DNA of 64,000 bases from Shewanella cyperi (GTDB taxonomy: Bacteria; Pseudomonadota; Gammaproteobacteria; Enterobacterales; Shewanellaceae), in NCBI RefSeq assembly GCF_017354985.1, contig NZ_CP071501.1, positions 4,036,001-4,100,000 on the forward strand. The letters are read 5' to 3'. Positions 52,693 through 61,770 of the stretch are shown here, one piece after another. A program made the translations under genes and the position numbers. Position 1 is the stretch's first letter, and the number at the start of each line of letters is the position of its first letter. The notes beneath the pieces are model-generated. The model saw nothing but the letters and a program-made list of their open reading frames with translations, was not told where the DNA came from and made no database searches.

Positions 52693-55278
52693 TTATTGGC
52701 GTCGGCGCCAACCAAGCAGGCTCAGCAGGCCCAGACTCAACCATCCCAAGCTGCCACCACCGGAAGAGCCACCATTGGACAGGTTGGTTGGAACTGCAAC
52801 AGTTATAGTATGTGTAACGGTAACATTATTACCACTCCCGTCGCTGACGGTCAGAGACACGGTATAAGTCCCGGAAGTTGAATAGGTGTAGCTGGGATTC
52901 CTCAGATTGCTGGTTGCCCCGCTGACACCGAAGTCCCAGGCGTAGCTGTAGTTACCACTGCCACCGCTCACATTGGCACTGAAGTTTACCGTTGCGCCAG
53001 ATGCCGAACTGGTGAAATCCGCCGTCAGTGGTGTAGGCTCAGGTACGTTACCGTCGTTCAATGATAGACGAATGGTGGCGGTACTGCTGTTGGTTGTCTG
53101 CTGTACCACCTCCATGGTCAATCCCAGGTGAGGCAATATCAAACCGGCCATGGGTTTCAGCGGCGCGCTGTAATCCAGACTGTCATCGAACAGGGTCACG
53201 GCCGCCAGATTACTGTCTCCGGCATAAGCAGTTTGATCAAACTTACTGAAGGCGGCATCGCGTATCTGTACCTCGGTACCAAAGCTACCTATCAGATTTT
53301 GATCCGCATCTATCACCCCAATCAGCACCTTACCGGGGTGATCCGACACATTGTTATCGTCCAGATTGAAGTCTTCCAGCCACATCAGCACACCGGCATC
53401 ATATCTATAACCGGCATCACCCAGCGCCTGGTCCACGCCATTGTGGCTGCGCAGCTGAATAATATAACGTCTGTCCTTGCCGGGACGGGTGTCGCCGATG
53501 CGACTGAAACCACCCGAAAGATTCATCTTTCCTGCGGTTTCAGCATCGTCGCTGTACACTGTGCTGCTACCGGTGACTATGGCAATATCATCTATGGCAA
53601 TGCCATACCCACCAACAAAGTCGTCGGTCTTGTAAACAAAGCTGATTTGCTTGGTCATACCGGCATAGGCACTGAGATCATAGGTCAACTCGACCCAGGC
53701 ATCGGCCCCCTCTGCACCGACAACATTCGCCGATTTTCCTGTGATGATATTCTTGGCGGTATTTACGCCATTGCTCGCCTTGGTGTGGTTACCAGCTATG
53801 GCTGTACCGTCGACCAACAGCTGCATATAGTCATAATCTGTTTCTATATCCCAATTGGCCTTCATTTTCAGAGTGATGCTGCCGGACGAGGGCAAGGTCA
53901 AACTAAAGGACATGGCATGATTGAGCATATTGCCCTGCCCGGAATAGTACTGAAAACTACCTGAGTAGGGGGCCTTGAAGGGCACATCTTCCGCGGGCAG
54001 AGGAATTGAGAGTTGGTTGACGCCAACCGAGTTTACCGCCTCCACCAGATTGTAATCCGTGCCCGCAGAGTTAAGGCTGCTGAGCGTCACAACCTGTTCA
54101 TTAACCCAGTTGCCCAGATATTGCTGCTGCAGGAAGGAGCGGGCATAGGGGCTGAATCCCGATGGTTTGGAACCGGCAGGCACCCCGGTCCAGCTTCCGC
54201 CGGACATCAGCGACCAGGCCCCCACGGGTGAACCGTCGCCGCTATTGCTGGTGTCGTACTCATCCGGCAGCCCCAGATCATGGCCAAATTCATGGGTACA
54301 AACACCCGCAGCCGCATCTATGGGCTGCACCGTATAACCAAACACCCTTTTACTGGTGCCGGGGATCGCCTGTCCCAAGTCATTACCGCTGGAATTGACG
54401 AAGAAACGGTGAGACCAGATGGCATCATCACCCAAGACACCGCCACCGGCCTCCTCACCTATGCTGGAGTGGAACAACATCACATGGTCAATCACACCAT
54501 CGGCTTCATCCAAATTGCCGTCACCATCCAAATCATAGGGATCTTCCACATCATAGCTGGCCAGCTGGGCTGCACTGAGACCCGCAACCGCCTTGGTCAC
54601 GGCCTCGAGTACCAACTCGGGCACTGCCTTGTCACTATTATCATTGGCGGGATCATTGCCACCATAGTAGGCGGCATTGTTATCGGCGCGGACCCAATCG
54701 AGCACATCGCCGGTAAAAGAGAAACTGCTGCCCGAAACCTGGCTGTAATATTGATTGGTGGAGATCAGGTTTTGATTGGAAGGACCGGAAAAACCTGTGG
54801 TTGAAAACAGCAGATTACGGTAATGGCCGACCGGATAACTGCTGTAATACATGTCCGTATCACCCGGAGCGAGGCGATTGGCATCATGGGGGAGATCGGG
54901 AAAGTCCACCAAAACGCCAAGCACTTTCACCGTTTTGGTGATGGCTGAGGCATTGAGAGGTGCGACCGAACTGAATTGCGCCTTGTTGCGCTGTGCGCTG
55001 ATCTTGCTGGCGCGCTCCCTGGCAAGTTGGGCGCGCATATCCTTGGGTATGCCCTGAGCCCTGGCCACAAATGCGGCAACGGCCTCATCTTGCTGATGGG
55101 CACTGGCATCGGCTGACAATTCACCCCGCTTAATTAACCAGTAAAGCACCCGTTCTTTGTTGACGATTCCGGCATCGGCCGGAGTACCGGAAACAGGCTC
55201 AACCCTGGCCTCGGCCGTACCCAAGGTCAACATAAGCGCCAAAGCGACCGAAACCGCCGGCATAGAGAGATTTGCCAT
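52693..55278 (-). CDS. M6 (immune inhibitor A-like) metalloprotease with PKD domain and GlyGly-CTERM anchor
   Basis: An 861-residue secreted zinc protease. Signal peptide (MANLSMPAVSVALALMLTLG), a propeptide to about 110, then the M6 catalytic domain with HEFGHDLGLPDEYD (about 329-342; zinc His, His and the downstream acidic ligand). Then a beta-sandwich/MAM-like segment (about 430-590), a PKD domain (about 755-830: FSANVSGGSGNYSYAWDFG) and a C-terminal GlyGly-CTERM tail (GGSSGGGSLGWLSLGLLSLLGWRRRQ region), which is cut by a rhombosortase. It is therefore exported and surface-processed. ATG 55278 (GGAAGAAG upstream) is chosen; the frame opens earlier at 55296 with TTG. Confidence 0.93.
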   Translation of the reverse strand: MANLSMPAVSVALALMLTLGTAEARVEPVSGTPADAGIVNKERVLYWLIKRGELSADASAHQQDEAVAAFVARAQGIPKDMRAQLARERASKISAQRNKAQFSSVAPLNASAITKTVKVLGVLVDFPDLPHDANRLAPGDTDMYYSSYPVGHYRNLLFSTTGFSGPSNQNLISTNQYYSQVSGSSFSFTGDVLDWVRADNNAAYYGGNDPANDNSDKAVPELVLEAVTKAVAGLSAAQLASYDVEDPYDLDGDGNLDEADGVIDHVMLFHSSIGEEAGGGVLGDDAIWSHRFFVNSSGNDLGQAIPGTSKRVFGYTVQPIDAAAGVCTHEFGHDLGLPDEYDTSNSGDGSPVGAWSLMSGGSWTGVPAGSKPSGFSPYARSFLQQQYLGNWVNEQVVTLSSLNSAGTDYNLVEAVNSVGVNQLSIPLPAEDVPFKAPYSGSFQYYSGQGNMLNHAMSFSLTLPSSGSITLKMKANWDIETDYDYMQLLVDGTAIAGNHTKASNGVNTAKNIITGKSANVVGAEGADAWVELTYDLSAYAGMTKQISFVYKTDDFVGGYGIAIDDIAIVTGSSTVYSDDAETAGKMNLSGGFSRIGDTRPGKDRRYIIQLRSHNGVDQALGDAGYRYDAGVLMWLEDFNLDDNNVSDHPGKVLIGVIDADQNLIGSFGTEVQIRDAAFSKFDQTAYAGDSNLAAVTLFDDSLDYSAPLKPMAGLILPHLGLTMEVVQQTTNSSTATIRLSLNDGNVPEPTPLTADFTSSASGATVNFSANVSGGSGNYSYAWDFGVSGATSNLRNPSYTYSTSGTYTVSLTVSDGSGNNVTVTHTITVAVPTNLSNGGSSGGGSLGWLSLGLLSLLGWRRRQ

Positions 55279-55511
55279 AACTACTTCTTCCTTCAACCAA
55301 TGACCACCGAACCCAGCCTTACGTCGCTTTTTTCACCGCTTCGCATCTATTATCGTTCACCAGAATGCGAAAGAGTCCTTAAGTGTGACCCCAGTTTACG
55401 GCCAAGGTTGCAACAGCTCAGGAACATCACCTTAACAGCGTCACACCAGTGTCTCAATGGGGCCAATCTGTTATTTGGCCGGTGTTCAGGCGGGATTCAG
55501 CAACAGGCTCA

Positions 55512-55539
55512 CAAACAAAAGCCCGGCAATAAGCCGGGC
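55512..55539 (-). terminator. Terminator of the yhgN gene
   Basis: GCCCGGC - AATAA - GCCGGGC, 7-bp stem, followed on the minus strand by TTTTGTTTG; 31 bp after the stop codon. Confidence 0.85.
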
Positions 55540-55569
55540 CTGGTTCACAGTCGACGTAATATCCCTGAA

Positions 55570-56166
55570 TTAACTGACGGATTTATTCAGGTAATTTGCT
55601 ATACCATCCAGGAACATCTGCACAGATATCATCACCAACACCATGCCCATCAGGCGTTCTACCGCGGTCAGGCCTTTCTCGCCCAAAATTCGGGTAAACA
55701 CCTTGTAGAACATCAGAATAAACGCACTCACGGCCCATGCAGACACCAAGGCTATGGTCCAGTCCATCATGCGACTGCTGTCCGTGTGCGCCAGCAATAT
55801 CAGCGCGGCGAGAATGGAAGGTCCCGCCATCAAGGGAATGGCCATGGGCACGATAAAGGGTTCTTCCCCCGCCGCCAGGCCAATGACACCGCCCGGTTGG
55901 GGAAAAATCATCCGAATCGCAATCAGGAACAGAATAATACCGCCGGCAATGCTGACCGACTCTGACCTCAGGCTCAGGAAGTTGAGGATCCACTCTCCGG
56001 CAAAGAGAAACAGCAACATGATCATCAGAGCGAAGATAAGCTCCCGGATCAACACCCTGCGACGTTTCTTCGGATCAATATGACGCAAAATAGACGCAAA
56101 TATGGGCAAATTACCCAAGGGGTCCATAATCAGGAATAACATTACCGCTGCAGACAAAATATCCAT
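55570..56166 (-). CDS. yhgN: MarC/YhgN family integral membrane protein
   Basis: A 198-residue protein with six hydrophobic helices. It aligns with E. coli YhgN along its length (LIMDPLGNLPIFASIL, FLFAGEWILNFLSLRSESVSIAGGIILFLIAIRMIF, LAAGEEPFIVPMAIPLMAGPS, GEKGLTAVERLMGMVLVMISVQMFLDGI). MarC-type proteins are transporter-like but their substrate is unknown. The frame is open to 56235; ATG 56166 matches the family start. Monocistronic. Confidence 0.9.
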   Translation of the reverse strand: MDILSAAVMLFLIMDPLGNLPIFASILRHIDPKKRRRVLIRELIFALMIMLLFLFAGEWILNFLSLRSESVSIAGGIILFLIAIRMIFPQPGGVIGLAAGEEPFIVPMAIPLMAGPSILAALILLAHTDSSRMMDWTIALVSAWAVSAFILMFYKVFTRILGEKGLTAVERLMGMVLVMISVQMFLDGIANYLNKSVS

Positions 56167-56368
56167 AGGCTCATCTTTAAAAGTGACCAGGCGTGAAGCG
56201 TTATTGTAACTGCTTTCACAAACACATAGTTGCAAAATTAGTTGAAGATTGCTGAAAATCCCAATCCGGATAACAGATCCGGCAAAGCCCTAAAATATAC
56301 CTGTGGCGCTGCTCATTTGCCCGGCAACTGGTATACTACAGCGTTTTTTCAGCATCGCCGTGAGATCC

Positions 56369-57919
56369 ATGCTCTATCTAATCGCCAGTTGCATCGCCCT
56401 GCTGCTCGGTCCCTTGTTTTACCGCTTCCTATCCAACGGCAGCGGCCTGCAAAAGGGCCTTGATGGCTTTATCTTCGTCTCCCTTGGCGGTTTGGTGCTG
56501 ATCCATATTCTGCCCGAACTGCTGGAACATGGCGGTTTGCTGTCTATCCTGTTTGTCTTGCTTGGACTCTGGGGGCCCACCGCCAGCGAGAAGCTGTTCC
56601 AGCGCTATTCGGAAATCACCCACAACCTGACCCTGAGCTTGGGTATAGGCGGACTGCTGTTGCACACCCTTACCGATGGTGGCGCCATGGTACTGGCACA
56701 GCATGATTCAGGCTCGAGCCTATTGGCTCTGGGGATTATTCTGCATCGTTTACCCGTTGGGTTGGCCATTTGGTGGCTGCTGAAGCCCCAGGTTGGCAGT
56801 CGCTGGGCGATATTGGTGCTCGGCGCCATGATGCTGCTGACCGGTGCGGGCTTTATGGCCGGTGAGCAACTGTTGCAACAGCTCAGCCTGGACAACACCG
56901 TCTATCTGCAGGCCTTTGTCACCGGCTCCATATTGCATGTGGTTATACATCAGCCCCATGGCCATCACGACGCCGACAGCAACGGCCGTTTTGAATACCA
57001 AGCAGGTATCGGCAGCCTGATAGGTATCTCACTGTTGTTTTTGTTGCTGCTGATGGACTCGGGAGCCCATCAACACCAGGATCACGGCAGTGAACAATTA
57101 ATGCAATGGTTGCTGGTGCTGGCTCCCGTGCTCTTGCTGGCTTATGCCCTGGCCAGCATACGTTTCGCCCTGGGGGTGACCCCCTCAGCAGCCGGACTCA
57201 AGGTTCAGTGGCTGCAACGACTGGCCGGGCCGGAGGCTTTGATCATCAGTCTGTTACTGCTTGGAACCACCTTTGCCCTGTGGCAAATCTTTGGCTTACT
57301 CTTGCTTGGCGCGCTGCTGACCTGGAGCAAACAACGGCCGGTAGACCCTCATCTCAATGTTCCCCATTCAGCCCTGACTTTCGGATTCGCCCATATAGTG
57401 GATCGCAGTGCTCCCTGGGTGCTGCTCAGTTTGGTATTGGCCAACCTGATAGGCCACCCATCCATACCTCTGGAAAATCCTGCTATCCAGCTGCTGATCT
57501 TGGCCTTGTTGTTACTGCCAATGCGCTTTTGTAATCTGGGCGCCGCCGTTCTGGCCATATCCCTGGCATTCAGCGGTTGGTCTAACATGGCGGTTATCTT
57601 TATCCTGCTGGCAGCTCCCTGGCTTAACCTGCAACAACTCAAAGCCATGACCTGGGGATTGCGACTGGCCTTAGCGGTACTGCTGGGCGCATTGTTGCTG
57701 CCGCTGGCGCTGATGGAAATCCAAATCCAGGAGACCTTTAACTGGCCTGTCTGGAGTCAGGAATTAGCGCTGCTCTTGCTTGCCCTGTTGTTTGCCGCCA
57801 GCTTGCTGCGCCTGGGGCCAAGAAAGTTTCTGCGCCGCCTGTGGCATGGTCAGGGGCCCAAAGCCCACGCCCATAAACACGGGCATAAACACGATCATAG
57901 CCACGGCCATCACCACTGA
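56369..57919 (+). CDS. ZIP-like metal transporter fused to a second permease-like domain, His-rich tail
   Basis: A 516-residue polytopic protein with about 15 helices. The N-terminal half looks like a ZIP transporter: HILPELLEHGG, then the two metal-path motifs LHTLTDGGAM and LHRLPVGLA (ZIP HNxxDG and HxxPxG). A loop HQPHGHHDADSNG follows. The second half (about 245-480) has SALTFGFAHIVDRSAPWVLLSLVLANLIGHPS and LPMRFCNLGAAVLAISLAFSGWSNMAVIFILLAAPW, resembling DUF318-type permeases. The protein ends in a His-rich tail (HAHKHGHKHDHSHGHHH). It probably moves Zn(II), Cu or a similar metal; direction unknown. Start ATG 56369; the frame opens earlier at 56303. Confidence 0.7.
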   Translation: MLYLIASCIALLLGPLFYRFLSNGSGLQKGLDGFIFVSLGGLVLIHILPELLEHGGLLSILFVLLGLWGPTASEKLFQRYSEITHNLTLSLGIGGLLLHTLTDGGAMVLAQHDSGSSLLALGIILHRLPVGLAIWWLLKPQVGSRWAILVLGAMMLLTGAGFMAGEQLLQQLSLDNTVYLQAFVTGSILHVVIHQPHGHHDADSNGRFEYQAGIGSLIGISLLFLLLLMDSGAHQHQDHGSEQLMQWLLVLAPVLLLAYALASIRFALGVTPSAAGLKVQWLQRLAGPEALIISLLLLGTTFALWQIFGLLLLGALLTWSKQRPVDPHLNVPHSALTFGFAHIVDRSAPWVLLSLVLANLIGHPSIPLENPAIQLLILALLLLPMRFCNLGAAVLAISLAFSGWSNMAVIFILLAAPWLNLQQLKAMTWGLRLALAVLLGALLLPLALMEIQIQETFNWPVWSQELALLLLALLFAASLLRLGPRKFLRRLWHGQGPKAHAHKHGHKHDHSHGHHH

Positions 57920-57982
57920 GATCTGTTCAATTCGGCATGAATTGGCTAGTCTGATTGGACACTTTGCCCGCTGGGGTCTGTT

Positions 57983-58774
57983 ATGTGCATTCTCTTTATT
58001 GCCTTCAGGGTTCACCCGGATTATCCGCTGATCCTCTGTGCCAACCGGGACGAGTTTCATCACAGGGCAACCGCAGCGGCGCACTATTGGCCCCCGGAAG
58101 GGAAAATTCTGGCGGGACAGGATCTGCAAGCAGGCGGAACCTGGTTGGGCCTCAATGACAGGGGACAAATCGCCGCCCTCACCAATATCCGCAGTCCGGC
58201 CAATCACAGCGACAACCGCCTCAGCCGAGGTGATTTACCCTTGGCCGCGCTGCAACAGGGGAGCCATTTCCAAACCTGGCTGCAGAGCCACAGCGACAAC
58301 TACAATCCCTTTAATCTGATTTGGGGTGACAGGGAACAGCTGCATTGCTACAACAGTCTGCAACGGCAACTGCAACCACTGACGCCCGGCTGCCACGCCA
58401 TCAGCAATGGTGCTCTTGATGAGCGTTGGCCCAAAATGGCGAAGGGCGAACTGGCTCTGGAAGCCCTGGTCAATCGACCGGAAGAACCCGACATTGAAGC
58501 CTTGCTGGCTATGATGAAGGATGACTCGATTCCGGACGATAAATTGCTGCCGGATACCGGAGTGGGATTGGAGTGGGAACGGCGCTTATCTTCCATCTAT
58601 ATCTGCCATCCCGAATACGGCACCCGCTCCACCACCCTGATATTGCAGGATAATCAAGGACGCAGCCGTTATATTGAACTCAGATTTGATGGTAAGGGCA
58701 GGCAGCTGGGACGACAGCAATTTATTCGTAATGCCCAGAATGAGACTTTCAATCTGAAGAGTGATCGTGGGTAA
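57983..58774 (+). CDS. NRDE family protein (TANGO2-like)
   Basis: A 263-residue protein starting MCILFIAFRVHPDYPLILCANRDEFHHR, where the Cys2 and the NRDE motif are diagnostic. Further family segments are GGTWLGLNDRGQIAALTNIR and a SNGALDERWPK region. The N-terminal Cys nucleophile suggests an Ntn-hydrolase fold; eukaryotic TANGO2 is linked to heme or lipid handling, while the bacterial role is unproven. It overlaps the convergent NTF2-like gene by 26 bp at the 3' end. Confidence 0.88.
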   Translation: MCILFIAFRVHPDYPLILCANRDEFHHRATAAAHYWPPEGKILAGQDLQAGGTWLGLNDRGQIAALTNIRSPANHSDNRLSRGDLPLAALQQGSHFQTWLQSHSDNYNPFNLIWGDREQLHCYNSLQRQLQPLTPGCHAISNGALDERWPKMAKGELALEALVNRPEEPDIEALLAMMKDDSIPDDKLLPDTGVGLEWERRLSSIYICHPEYGTRSTTLILQDNQGRSRYIELRFDGKGRQLGRQQFIRNAQNETFNLKSDRG

Positions 58775-59171
58775 TCACCCAACGCTCATTTATCTTTTCC
58801 AACAATAAACTGAACGCGCCGGATGGGTTATCCTTGTCCCGCTTCAGTGACCAACGTCCCACGACCAGGGCGGCATCATTGCCGAGGATTTTAATGTCCA
58901 CCTGACTGAAGGTCAGTTGCCCCATGGCCTCCCGGGTCGGGTAATGTTTTCGATAAGCCTCGCGGATCGACTCCCAGCCATAGCGAAATCGGTCACCGGA
59001 AACCACCCGCAAGTTGTCACTGTGCCAATAGCCCGCCATATAGTCATCTATGCTTCCCTGGTTCCAGGCTGCCTGCTGTTGTCGCAGTAAGGCCATAACC
59101 TCATCAGCGGGTGCCGCCGTAACTGCACAGCAAACCAACAGCAGAAAGGCAGCCAAGCCCTTTAACAACAT
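58749..59171 (-). CDS. SnoaL/NTF2-like (DUF4440) exported protein
   Basis: A 140-residue protein: signal peptide (residues 1-20, LLKGLAAFLLLVCCAVTAA), then an NTF2-like cone fold visible as LLRQQQAAWNQGSIDDYMAGYWHSDNLRVVSGDRFRYGWESIREAYRKHYP and the terminal strand region ending WVITHDHSS. Such domains bind small ligands or act as isomerases. Function unknown. It overlaps the stop of the NRDE gene. Confidence 0.82.
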   Translation of the reverse strand: MLLKGLAAFLLLVCCAVTAAPADEVMALLRQQQAAWNQGSIDDYMAGYWHSDNLRVVSGDRFRYGWESIREAYRKHYPTREAMGQLTFSQVDIKILGNDAALVVGRWSLKRDKDNPSGAFSLLLEKINERWVITHDHSSD

Positions 59172-59249
59172 AACAATTCTCCAGCGAACTGATTACACTG
59201 TACTATAACCCATCGGTGGCGAGATGCCCGGTGAACCAAGAGAGAACCC

Positions 59250-59807
59250 ATGTTTCAGAAATTTTGCCAAGGCCTGATGCAATTGCTTGGCTGGCGTATT
59301 GCCGGCGAATTGCCAACGCTGGATAAGTACATCATCACTGTGGCCCCCCATACCAGTAACTGGGACTTTATCATTGGCGTCATTGCCAGGGGCGCCTTGG
59401 GGCAAAGAATACATTTCCTCGGAAAACATCAATTGTTTCTGCCCCCCTGGGGATGGTTTTTCCGCGCCATCGGCGGCAGCCCGGTGGACAGACGCAGAAA
59501 CAATAATCTGGTAGATGCAGTCACTAACTTGTTTGTTGAAAATCCGAATTTTAAGTTGGCTCTGGCACCGGAAGGCACACGCAGTCCGGTGAGCCGTTGG
59601 AAAACGGGATTCTACCATATCGCCTGTAAGGCACAGGTTCCCATAGTGACGGTGGGACTGGACTTTTCCCGCAAGCAAATCGTCATAGCCCGGCCACTTG
59701 AACCGAGTGGTGACATACAGAAAGATATGAATTCTATTCTCGATTTCTATCGCGGGATCCGCGGACGTCATCCAAAACAGATCCCCGATTTCGAACAAAC
59801 CAGCTGA
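59250..59807 (+). CDS. 1-acyl-glycerol-3-phosphate-type acyltransferase
   Basis: A 185-residue acyltransferase of the PlsC superfamily. Catalytic motif HTSNWDF (H-x4-D, residues about 34-39), the block GKHQLFLPPWGWFFRAIGG, APEGTRSP (phosphate-binding Gly/Thr/Arg) and the final VPIVTVGLD. It transfers a fatty acyl chain to a lysophospholipid or similar acceptor. It is short, lacking a long membrane anchor. Its stop is 5 bp from that of the convergent MscS gene. Confidence 0.87.
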   Translation: MFQKFCQGLMQLLGWRIAGELPTLDKYIITVAPHTSNWDFIIGVIARGALGQRIHFLGKHQLFLPPWGWFFRAIGGSPVDRRRNNNLVDAVTNLFVENPNFKLALAPEGTRSPVSRWKTGFYHIACKAQVPIVTVGLDFSRKQIVIARPLEPSGDIQKDMNSILDFYRGIRGRHPKQIPDFEQTS

Positions 59808-59812
59808 TTTGT

Positions 59813-61072
59813 CTAACTTACCGCTTTCAGACTGCGGATATCGTTACCAGTCGGATTCTGGAAGGCCCGTAAATCAAATTCAGGCAATATGGCCAGGATA
59901 TGATCAAAGATATCCGCCTGAATACCCTCGTAATAAACCCAGCGGGTATCGTTGGTAAAAATATAAAGCTCCAGTGGCAGCCCTTCGGTGGTCGGCGCCA
60001 ACTGGCGCACCATTAACGTCATGTCCTTATGAATTTTCTCATGGCGACGCAGGTACTCGGTCAGATAGGCCCGCAGGGTCCCCACATTGGTCAGGCGCCT
60101 GCCATTCACCGGCATATCCGCATCCGCCACGCTGGCATTGGCCTCGGCGAGTTCCTGCTCCTTACCGGACAAATACTCTTTCAAATGATTGATCCGTCCG
60201 AGCCTTAACCTGTCGGCCTCGGTGAGGAAACGTATACTGCTGATGTCCAAATGCAATGCGCGTTTGATCCTGCGACCGCCTGATTCAGACATACCGCGCC
60301 AATTGCGAAAAGCGTCGGAAACCAGGGCATAAGCGGGGATCATGGTGATGGTGTTGTCCCAATTACGCACTTTAACCGTGGTCAGCGACACCTCTTCAAC
60401 TGCGCCATCGGCGCCATATTTGTCCATTTGGATCCAGTCACCCTTGCTGACCATGCGATTGGCAGCCAACTGGATACCGGCAACGAAGCCCAAAATGGTG
60501 TCCTTGAACACCAACATCACCAAACCAGTCGCCACGCCCAAGCCACTGAGGAAATAAACCGGTGACTGATCCGCCAAGACAGAAATGGCCACTATCAATG
60601 CGATAAAAAACAGGAACAACTTGATGAGCTGCACCACACTTTTTATCGGCAGCCGACGGCTGATATCGCGCAAATCGGCAACTTCATTGACCGCATCCAA
60701 ACCGGAATAGGCCCCACGGACTAAGAGTACCACCATGGCCACGTCCAGTAATCGGCCGGCCAGACTGAGCAACAAGGGTTGACCGGCAAAAATAACCGGA
60801 GCCGCGGTATCCAACACCAACACGGGCACCAGTAAGGACAACTTCTCCAACACCCGATGTCGCATAAAGACGTCATCCCAGGTGACTTTGGAACGCTTAA
60901 TGACCAAATTCATGGCGCGCACTACACCTCGACGCACCAAAACGTAGGCCAATATGGCAACCAAGAGCGTCAGCAACATCATGCCGAACACCGACGCCGT
61001 TGCTGACATATCGGCATCCATTCCCAATTCGGACAGCCAAGCAGCAAGCTGAACTTGAATCTCACTGTTCAC
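59813..61072 (-). CDS. MscS-family mechanosensitive channel, YbdG-like
   Basis: A 419-residue channel (E. coli YbdG 415). Four or five N-terminal helices, then the MscS pore and beta region: LSGLGVATGLVMLVFKDTILGFVAGIQLAANRMVSKGDWIQMDKYGADGAVEEVSLTTVKVRNWDNTITMIPAYALVSDAFRNW. It opens under membrane tension; the YbdG group gives a small conductance. GTG 61072 (GAGGT upstream) is chosen over ATG-less or TTG starts up to 61123. It is the last protein-coding gene before the rRNA operon. Confidence 0.92.
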   Translation of the reverse strand: MNSEIQVQLAAWLSELGMDADMSATASVFGMMLLTLLVAILAYVLVRRGVVRAMNLVIKRSKVTWDDVFMRHRVLEKLSLLVPVLVLDTAAPVIFAGQPLLLSLAGRLLDVAMVVLLVRGAYSGLDAVNEVADLRDISRRLPIKSVVQLIKLFLFFIALIVAISVLADQSPVYFLSGLGVATGLVMLVFKDTILGFVAGIQLAANRMVSKGDWIQMDKYGADGAVEEVSLTTVKVRNWDNTITMIPAYALVSDAFRNWRGMSESGGRRIKRALHLDISSIRFLTEADRLRLGRINHLKEYLSGKEQELAEANASVADADMPVNGRRLTNVGTLRAYLTEYLRRHEKIHKDMTLMVRQLAPTTEGLPLELYIFTNDTRWVYYEGIQADIFDHILAILPEFDLRAFQNPTGNDIRSLKAVS

Positions 61073-61282
61073 GATAAAACCTCTGTTGATAACCGCTGGC
61101 CAGTGTAGCATCAACTGTGACACGGTTGCTGTTTCGAGATAGATATCAAGCAGCTATGCAGGATCTGGCAGAAATGCATAACAGCAAAGCTCCTTGGGTT
61201 GTACTCATGCCAGCGGGCGAATACCGCGTTACGATATGCTTATGAGCACTTAGCTGTGGGTTGAATTATTCAAAACACTATA

Positions 61283-61316
61283 ACGAAAAAAGCCTCTGCA
61301 TTGCTGCAGAGGCTTT
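61283..61316 (-). terminator. Terminator of the rRNA operon
   Basis: AAAGCCTCTGCA - TTGC - TGCAGAGGCTTT, a 12-bp stem, followed on the minus strand by TTTCGTTA, 12 bp downstream of tRNA-Asp. Confidence 0.92.
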
Positions 61317-61327
61317 CGTCTTTATGT

Positions 61328-61404
61328 TGGCGGAGCGGACGGGACTCGAACCCGCGACCCCCGGCGTGACAGGCCGGTATTCTAACCAACTGAACTACCG
61401 CTCC
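61328..61404 (-). tRNA. tRNA-Asp (anticodon GTC)
   Basis: A 77-nt gene on the minus strand: acceptor stem GGAGCGG with CCGCTCC, D loop AGTTCAGTTGGTTAGAA, anticodon loop CCTGTCACGC, T loop GGTTCGAGTCC, and encoded CCA. It closes an rRNA operon, as in many gammaproteobacteria. Confidence 0.97.
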
Positions 61405-61425
61405 TTTGGGCTAGGCCCAAATTAG

Positions 61426-61545
61426 GCGTCTGGCGATGACCTACTCTCACATGGGGAGACCCCACACTACCATCGGCGCGATTGCGTTTCACTTCTGAGT
61501 TCGGAATGGGATCAGGTGGGACCACAATGCTATTGTCACCAGACA
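61426..61545 (-). rRNA. rrf: 5S ribosomal RNA
   Basis: About 120 nt on the minus strand, with paired ends TGTCTGG and CCAGACG, the CCCATTCCGAACTCAGAAGTGAAA loop A/B region and the TAGTGTGGGGTCTCCCCATGTGAGAGTAGG 3' half typical of 5S rRNA. Ends are estimated from the terminal pairing. Confidence 0.95.
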
Positions 61546-61770
61546 TAAAATTGTATGGAACAAATTTTAAACGCGCTTTAGCGCGGCCCGTCAGGGTCAA
61601 ATACAGGGATGTATTTGATAAATTCATTCCTGAATCTGGAAAGCTGCTGCTCTTACGAGCCTTGAGTCTCGACTTCAATCAAGTTTGGATATTCTTACGT
61701 ACGACCTCCAGGGAAGGAGGAAGTACTGGAAAATGTCTGGAACATTTTCAGTAAAACCCATCTGGGTTGT
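61546..61770 (-). other. 23S-5S internal transcribed spacer
   Basis: A 225-nt spacer without tRNA. It contains an imperfect hairpin ACTGGAAAATGT...ACATTTTCAGT (61725-61752) close to the 23S 3' end, probably part of rRNA processing. Confidence 0.75.
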
